The notes under the pieces are model-generated. The model was not told where the DNA came from and did no database searches. It worked only from the letters and a program-made list of their open reading frames with translations. Position numbers and translations under genes: made by a program. 9,112 nucleotides of DNA from GCA-003244245 sp036378735 (GTDB lineage: Bacteria; Actinomycetota; Actinomycetes; Mycobacteriales; Pseudonocardiaceae): NCBI GenBank assembly GCA_036378735.1, contig DASUVX010000168.1:1-9112 (forward strand), given 5' to 3'. Position 1 is the stretch's first letter. Each line of letters starts with the position of its first letter. Shown here in pieces: positions 5,605 to 9,112 of this stretch.

Positions 5605-5672
5605 CGGCCCCCGGGGTGCCCGAGCGCTAGTCCTGCTCGGTCCGCCGCCCTAAGCGGCACCCCCGGGGGCCG
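5605..5672. repeat. Strong inverted repeat downstream of the mini-ORF
   Basis: The arms at 5605-5620 and 5656-5672 pair over 16 bp with one bulged C (5664); the arm core is CGGCCCCC/GGGGGCCG plus GGGGTGCC/GGCACCCC. The 35-base interior contains a smaller hairpin, CGAGC (5621-5625) with GCTCG (5635-5639). It lies about 100 bp after the mini-ORF stop and could end that transcript or be a structured RNA element. There is no U tract on either strand. Confidence 0.5.
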
Positions 5673-5743
5673 ACTCGTATTTCCCCGCTCCCCCCAGCCG
5701 CTCCCCCGCCAGCCGCCCGCCAGCCCTGCCAGCCGTCCGCCAC

Positions 5744-5808
5744 CCCCGACATGGAGACATATCGGGCTTTCAGACGCACTTTTACCCCGACATGTCTCCA
5801 TGTCGGGG
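5744..5808. repeat. Paired palindromes forming a 17-bp perfect inverted repeat
   Basis: The arms at 5744-5760 and 5792-5808 are perfect 17-base reverse complements around a 31-base spacer. Each arm also belongs to its own palindrome of the form CCCGACAT-N6-ATGTCGGG. The right one (5785-5808) is perfect with 9-bp arms; the left one (5745-5766) has one mismatch. The two centres are 41 bp apart, close to four helical turns. It lies 28 bp after the FABP stop, between convergent transcripts. It could be a bidirectional terminator, a double operator or a dispersed extragenic palindrome. Confidence 0.6.
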
Positions 5809-5835
5809 TGGCGCGGGGGTGGCGCGGGAGCGGCG

Positions 5836-6465
5836 TCAGCCGGCCACGCGGTAGAGGCGGGCGGAGACGTGAGGCTGCATGGGCTGGCCGACCATGGCGC
5901 GTTCCTCGACGTAGGCCAGGTCGCCGCCTTCGACGATGCCGTAGAGGCGGTGTGCGGCGGTGACCTCCTTGGCCGATGCGCTGCGCACCACCGCGTCGGT
6001 GGCCAGCTCCCACGAAGTCTGGTTGCGCGGCCGCCCGTAATAGAGCTCGACGATCCCGGTGCCATGTGCGGCGAGCAGCTCGATGGTGTCATCGGCCTGG
6101 GGCCGCCAGAACCCGGTCTCGCGGGCCGCCGGCCGGATCACGTTGCCGTCATCGTCGAGCAGCCACGCGCGCGACTCGTAACGCAGGAACGGCCGCCCGT
6201 CATGGCAGATCACCAGCTGCTGGCCGAAGTGGAATGGCCCGTCGATGGTCGGGTAGACGACCTCTCCTTCGCCGCGCCAGACTCCTACCAGGGGCAGCAG
6301 CATGAGGCAGTTGGGGTGCAGCTCAGGACCCTCCCGCAGGTTCGCGGTGTCCCCGGGAATCGGCAGGTCGGTGAACTCCGGCATGTTCTTGATGCCGGTG
6401 TGCTGCGCGCGCTGCGCGGCGATCCGCAGTGCCTCGTCGCCGCTGGAACCGCCGGTGGCTGCCAC
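5836..6465 (-). CDS. FABP-like / nitrobindin-family heme-binding beta-barrel protein
   Basis: This 209-residue protein is the counterpart of mycobacterial Rv0813c, a ten-stranded lipocalin/FABP-like barrel related to nitrobindins. It shows the family signature G-x-W-x-G-x-G (GVWRGEG, about 61-67). Conserved blocks follow: FGQQLVICHDGRPFLRYESR, ARETGFWRP, IELLAAHGTGIVELYYGRPR and LYGIVEGGDLAYVEERA. It ends QPHVSARLYRVAG, whose His (about 199) aligns with the heme-ligand His of nitrobindins. The ligand has not been shown for this group. The GTG at 6465 is preferred because TATGAT (6478-6473) lies exactly seven bases before it, a leaderless layout. The ATG at 6477 (213 aa) has no ribosome site and its codon lies inside that hexamer. 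No signal peptide is seen, so it is cytoplasmic. Confidence 0.88.
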   Translation of the reverse strand: MAATGGSSGDEALRIAAQRAQHTGIKNMPEFTDLPIPGDTANLREGPELHPNCLMLLPLVGVWRGEGEVVYPTIDGPFHFGQQLVICHDGRPFLRYESRAWLLDDDGNVIRPAARETGFWRPQADDTIELLAAHGTGIVELYYGRPRNQTSWELATDAVVRSASAKEVTAAHRLYGIVEGGDLAYVEERAMVGQPMQPHVSARLYRVAG

Positions 6466-6478
6466 GTCCGAGATCATA
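6463..6478 (-). promoter_or_regulatory. Leaderless promoter of the FABP-like gene
   Basis: TATGAT on the minus strand (6478-6473) matches the consensus -10 at five of six bases. It is followed after seven bases by GTG (6465-6463), the same geometry as the Nur-like gene. This argues that translation starts at the GTG rather than the ATG at 6477. No clear -35 is seen. Confidence 0.45.
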
Positions 6479-6602
6479 GGCTGATCTGTTGAGCCCGCCA
6501 GCGGCGTGCGGTGATCGCGCTTTGGGTGTCATCAGCGACACATTCTGTCGCGCACGGCACGCAACCGTGATCATCGACGTGTTACGAGGCGCCCGAGCGG
6601 TA

Positions 6603-6995
6603 TCAGCCCACTTGCAGTTGCAGCAGCTGAAGCTTGGAGTTCTCCAGCTCCACCTCGAAGACGCCGGGAGTGTTCGCGGTGAAAACGACAGACGCGGTGG
6701 CGCCCGCGGGAACGTTGGCCTTGCGGTCATAGCCGTGCACGTGGATCTCGTCGGCCACGTCGCTACTCACCGACAGTACGATAGGGGTGCCGACAGGTAC
6801 CGCGATCCGGCCGGTGTCGCCGCTGGCCTTGCCGCCGCGGACCTTGATGTTGATCGTGCGGACGGTCGACGCGGCTGGCGGCTTGGCTGACGCACCGGCG
6901 GGGTTGCCGGGCGCGGTACTGGCCCCGTGCCCGCAGCCACCGAGCGTGCCCACTGCCACTGCTGCCGCTGCTACCACAATCGCGACTCGACCCAT
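6603..6995 (-). CDS. Cupredoxin-like lipoprotein lacking a type-1 copper site
   Basis: This is a 130-residue exported lipoprotein. Residues 1-20 form a signal peptide with lipobox LGGC (18-21), so Cys21 would be lipidated. A low-complexity Ala/Pro/Gly linker (22-45) leads to a small beta domain with the actinobacterial cupredoxin-like pattern: a VRGGKASGDTGRIAVPVGTPI-type first half, DEIHVHGYD (82-90), VPAGATASVVFTANTPGVFEVELE and a final L-L-Q-L-Q-V. The usual Cys and Met copper ligands are missing after residue 21; only the HxH at 85 and 87 could bind metal. The ATG has a strong GGGAGG Shine-Dalgarno sequence seven bases upstream. It follows the P450 stop by 97 bp on the same strand and may be cotranscribed. 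Its function is unknown. Confidence 0.75.
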   Translation of the reverse strand: MGRVAIVVAAAAVAVGTLGGCGHGASTAPGNPAGASAKPPAASTVRTINIKVRGGKASGDTGRIAVPVGTPIVLSVSSDVADEIHVHGYDRKANVPAGATASVVFTANTPGVFEVELENSKLQLLQLQVG

Positions 6996-7092
6996 CTGCT
7001 TACCTCCCCAGTGACCGCTGTGCGAGGGTGGCTAGCCTGCCACGGCCGCCGGATCCCGGTTTCGGAGGTAGCGCAGTACGCACGAACTGCTA

Positions 7093-8415
7093 TCAAGCCG
7101 TGGCGACGCGGTCGACGGCGATGCGGCGGCGCACGGTCACCAGAGCTCCTTGCCGCGGCACCATCGTCACGTGGCGGGCCCGCACCGGCTCGTCCGGCGC
7201 CGTGGTCGCAGCCAGCTCGACTTTGCACAGGATCTCCCGCAGCACGGTGCGCATCTCCACCTGCGCGAAGGTGGCGCCGAGGCAGCGGCGTACCCCGCCG
7301 CCGAAGGGCAGCCAGACGGCCGGATCGGGCCGGCGGTTGAGGAAGCGCCGCGGCTGGAACTCGTCCGGCTCCGGGTAGTACCGGCTGCTGTGGTGCACCA
7401 GGTTGATGCTGGGAGCCAGGATGACGCCCGCCGGGATGTGGTACCCGCCCAACTGGAGGTCAGTAGTGAGCTTGCGGCCGAACTCGAAGATCACCGGTCG
7501 CACCCGCAGGCTTTCCTTGCACACCGCGTCGAGCCAAGCGTCATCGCCGTCCACGGCGGCCTGCACGGTGCGCGCGAGCAGTTCCGGATGGCGGGTCAAC
7601 CGTTCGAAAGCCCAGGACAGCGCGGTGGCGGTGGTGTCGTGCCCGGCCAGCAGCAGGGTGACGAGCTGGTCGACGAGCTCGTCGCCGGGCATGTGCGTCC
7701 CCGTGCTGTCGGTGCTGCGCACCAGCATCGCCAGCGCGTCGGTTCGCTGGTCTAGCCGCGGGTCGGCGCGGCAGCGGGCGATTTCATCGGTGAGCAACGC
7801 CAGGGCTGCGGCCCTACGCTCGGCGCGGCGGCGCCACATGCCGAACCGGAGCAGCACCTCCGGTGGCGGGATCAGCTCAACCGGAGACCCGATCTCCAGC
7901 ATGAGCGGTAACGCTGCCCGCAGCGCGGCGAGCCGGTGTCGGTCGTGCACCCCTATAACGGTTCGCAGGATGACCTCGAGGGTGAGTCGCTGCATGCGGG
8001 GATACAGCGGGAACTGTTCGCCGACCGGCCACTGCGCCACCTCCTCGGCGGTGATGGCGATCATTTCGGCGACCTGGCGGCGCACCGAGTCGCCGTGGAA
8101 CGCCGGCAGCATCAGGCTGCGGCTGCGCCGGTGCTCGGCGTCGTCGATGACGAGCAGTGAGTGGGTGCCCACCAGCTGCGCGAGCGGGGCCGCCGCCTCC
8201 CCGGCATGGAAGATTGCTGGATCGCCACGGGTCACCGTGCGGATGTGGTCCGGATCGGCCAAGAAGACGAGCGTGCCGATCACGGGAATCCGGATGGCGA
8301 ACACATCGCCGTATCGGCGATGGCAGGTTTGTACAAACCGGATCGGGTCCAGGTAGATCAGCCCGGCTTGGATCACGGCCGGAAGTGGCGGGCCGGGGGG
8401 AAACGCGCTCGCCAT
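7093..8415 (-). CDS. Cytochrome P450
   Basis: This 440-residue soluble P450 monooxygenase has every core motif: the C-helix H95/R99 pair (AEHRRSR), the I-helix oxygen-activation motif AGHDTT (257-262), the K-helix ExxR (E301-R304) and the heme loop FGGGVRRCLG with thiolate Cys378. The start, FPPGPPLPAVIQ...RYGDVF, resembles the CYP110/CYP135/CYP138-like group rather than the camphor-type bacterial group. The substrate is unknown and no ferredoxin or reductase gene is in the window. ATG 8415 is chosen because it begins the proline-rich P450 start. TATATT (8429-8424) lies eight bases upstream, so the transcript is near-leaderless. An in-frame start at 8466 would run across the regulatory gap. 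It is divergent from a TetR gene, its likely repressor. Confidence 0.93.
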   Translation of the reverse strand: MASAFPPGPPLPAVIQAGLIYLDPIRFVQTCHRRYGDVFAIRIPVIGTLVFLADPDHIRTVTRGDPAIFHAGEAAAPLAQLVGTHSLLVIDDAEHRRSRSLMLPAFHGDSVRRQVAEMIAITAEEVAQWPVGEQFPLYPRMQRLTLEVILRTVIGVHDRHRLAALRAALPLMLEIGSPVELIPPPEVLLRFGMWRRRAERRAAALALLTDEIARCRADPRLDQRTDALAMLVRSTDSTGTHMPGDELVDQLVTLLLAGHDTTATALSWAFERLTRHPELLARTVQAAVDGDDAWLDAVCKESLRVRPVIFEFGRKLTTDLQLGGYHIPAGVILAPSINLVHHSSRYYPEPDEFQPRRFLNRRPDPAVWLPFGGGVRRCLGATFAQVEMRTVLREILCKVELAATTAPDEPVRARHVTMVPRQGALVTVRRRIAVDRVATA

Positions 8416-8423
8416 ACCCGGGC

Positions 8424-8456
8424 AATATACATACGTTTGTCTAACACCGGTAGTAT
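8424..8456. promoter_or_regulatory. Divergent promoters and TetR operator candidate
   Basis: An imperfect palindrome of 18 bp (8426-8443), TATACATACGTTTGTCTA, is self-complementary at 14 of 18 positions around a central ACGT. It overlaps the P450 -10 candidate TATATT (minus strand, 8429-8424) and lies just upstream of the tetR -10 candidate TAGTAT (8451-8456), in its -35/spacer zone. Both hexamers are eight bases from their start codons, so both mRNAs would be leaderless or nearly so. One bound TetR dimer could silence both genes. Confidence 0.6.
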
Positions 8457-8464
8457 CCTCCGGC

Positions 8465-9091
8465 ATGGGACACCGTGAGGCGCTGCTCGACGGCGCTCGG
8501 CGTTGCCTGCTGGAACGTGGTTACGCACGTACCACGGCACGGGACCTGGTGGCCGCCTCGGGCACCAATCTGGCCTCGATCGGCTACCACTTCGGGTCCA
8601 AGGAAGCCCTGCTCAACGGGGCGATGCAGCAGTGCTTCGACGAGTACATCGAGCAGATCACCCGGATCGTGTTCGCTGATCCCAGCGCGACGCCGTTAGA
8701 ACGGGTGCAGGCCTCGTGGCAGGCGCTGGTGAGCACCGTCGACCAGTACCGACCGCTGATGGTGGCCTTTGTCGAGGCGCTGGCGCAGGCGCAGCGGGTG
8801 CCGCAGCTGCGAGCCCAGCTTGCCGACTGCTACGAGCGGTTGCGGGCCTCGGTGGCGGACATGGTGCAGGGCTCGGTACAGGGGCTGCCCGATCACACAG
8901 CGCGGCACGTCGCCGGATTCCTCATCGCGGTCTATGACGGCCTCCAGGTGCAGTGGCTGATCGACCCCCAGCGCGCCCCCACTCCCGACCAGCTGATGGC
9001 CGCACTGGAGCTCGCGCTGCCCGCCGCCCTGGCCAGCGACCAGGTTGGGGGCTCTTCAAGGACTACCAACCCCCCCGCGGCTTGCTCATAA
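8465..9091 (+). CDS. TetR/AcrR-family transcriptional regulator
   Basis: This 208-residue one-component repressor has an N-terminal TetR DNA-binding domain with helix-turn-helix at about 25-44 (TARDLVAASGTNLASIGYHF), followed by the usual GSKEALL. The helical C-terminal domain (about 60-190) would bind an unknown ligand; FLIAVYDGLQVQWLIDP resembles the last part of many TetR ligand domains. The final 14 residues (GGSSRTTNPPAACS) look unstructured. The ATG at 8465 has no Shine-Dalgarno sequence but a TAGTAT -10 eight bases upstream, implying a leaderless transcript. It is divergent from the P450 with 49 bp between the start codons, and the shared palindrome there makes the P450 its likely target, along with itself. 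Confidence 0.92.
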   Translation: MGHREALLDGARRCLLERGYARTTARDLVAASGTNLASIGYHFGSKEALLNGAMQQCFDEYIEQITRIVFADPSATPLERVQASWQALVSTVDQYRPLMVAFVEALAQAQRVPQLRAQLADCYERLRASVADMVQGSVQGLPDHTARHVAGFLIAVYDGLQVQWLIDPQRAPTPDQLMAALELALPAALASDQVGGSSRTTNPPAACS

Positions 9092-9112
9092 CGGCAGCCA
9101 ACCCCGCCAGCA

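Noticed and set aside
5505..6092. Minus-strand open frame of 195 codons ending opposite the mini-ORF
   Set aside because: Its first part is out of frame with the FABP-like gene, and the rest reads through palindromes and a C-rich tract with low-complexity output. No start with a ribosome site was seen.
5548..6492. Long plus-strand open frame of 314 codons
   Set aside because: It runs antisense through the FABP-like gene, crosses both inverted repeats and has no recognisable domain. High GC makes long antisense frames common here.
7073..7090. Small hairpin GCAGT-N8-ACTGC after the P450 stop, considered as a terminator
   Set aside because: The stem is only 5 bp with no U tract, and the lipoprotein gene follows on the same strand.
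9043..9071. GGTTGG and CCAACC arms near the tetR 3' end
   Set aside because: The stem is 6 bp with a 17-base loop inside coding sequence, and the neighbouring G and C runs do not extend the pairing. This is expected by chance.
1..9112. tRNA or rRNA genes, CRISPR arrays, transposase genes and prophage genes
   Set aside because: I saw no cloverleaf, no regular spaced repeats and no transposase or integrase motif. The window is dominated by conserved chromosomal genes.

Overview
The window is chromosomal DNA from a high-GC actinomycete. The evidence is the GC-rich sequence with GC-biased third codon positions, frequent GTG starts, at least four candidate leaderless promoters, and actinobacterial families such as DUF3073, an RsiG-like protein, a Nur-type Fur protein and an FABP-like beta-barrel. 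The order purF, purM, DUF3073, ygfZ, FABP broadly matches what I remember of the mycobacterial region. The RsiG-like and Nur-like genes recall Streptomyces and Pseudonocardiaceae. I cannot name the species.

Layout. Positions 1-87 (+) hold the last 29 codons of an upstream gene, probably a DinB-like TIGR03086 protein. purF (143-1675) and purM (1759-2856) follow on the plus strand; they are steps 1 and 5 of purine biosynthesis. A block on the minus strand then runs towards purM. Read in its own direction it is a Nur-like Fur regulator (5300-4866), ygfZ (4869-3835, overlapping the regulator stop by 4 bp), an RsiG-like protein with two c-di-GMP signature motifs (3751-3209) and a DUF3073 protein (3063-2869).

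The stretch 5301-5835 has no ordinary gene but is the most structured part of the window. It holds the leaderless promoter and a palindromic operator candidate of the Nur-like gene. It also holds a plus-strand promoter feeding a 12-codon mini-ORF, whose Shine-Dalgarno sequence matches the 16S anti-SD complement at 14 of 15 bases. Beyond that lie two large inverted repeats (5605-5672 and 5744-5808) and a C-rich tract.

Rightwards on the minus strand come an FABP/nitrobindin-like barrel protein (6465-5836), a cupredoxin-like lipoprotein (6995-6603) and a cytochrome P450 (8415-7093). A TetR regulator (8465-9091, +) is divergent from the P450. The 49-bp gap between them carries an 18-bp imperfect palindrome overlapping both candidate promoters, so the TetR protein probably controls itself and the P450.

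The best candidates for something undescribed are the mini-ORF/anti-SD-mimic transcript at about 5445-5540, the paired palindromes at 5744-5808, and the 66-bp inverted repeat abutting the Shine-Dalgarno sequence of the RsiG-like gene.
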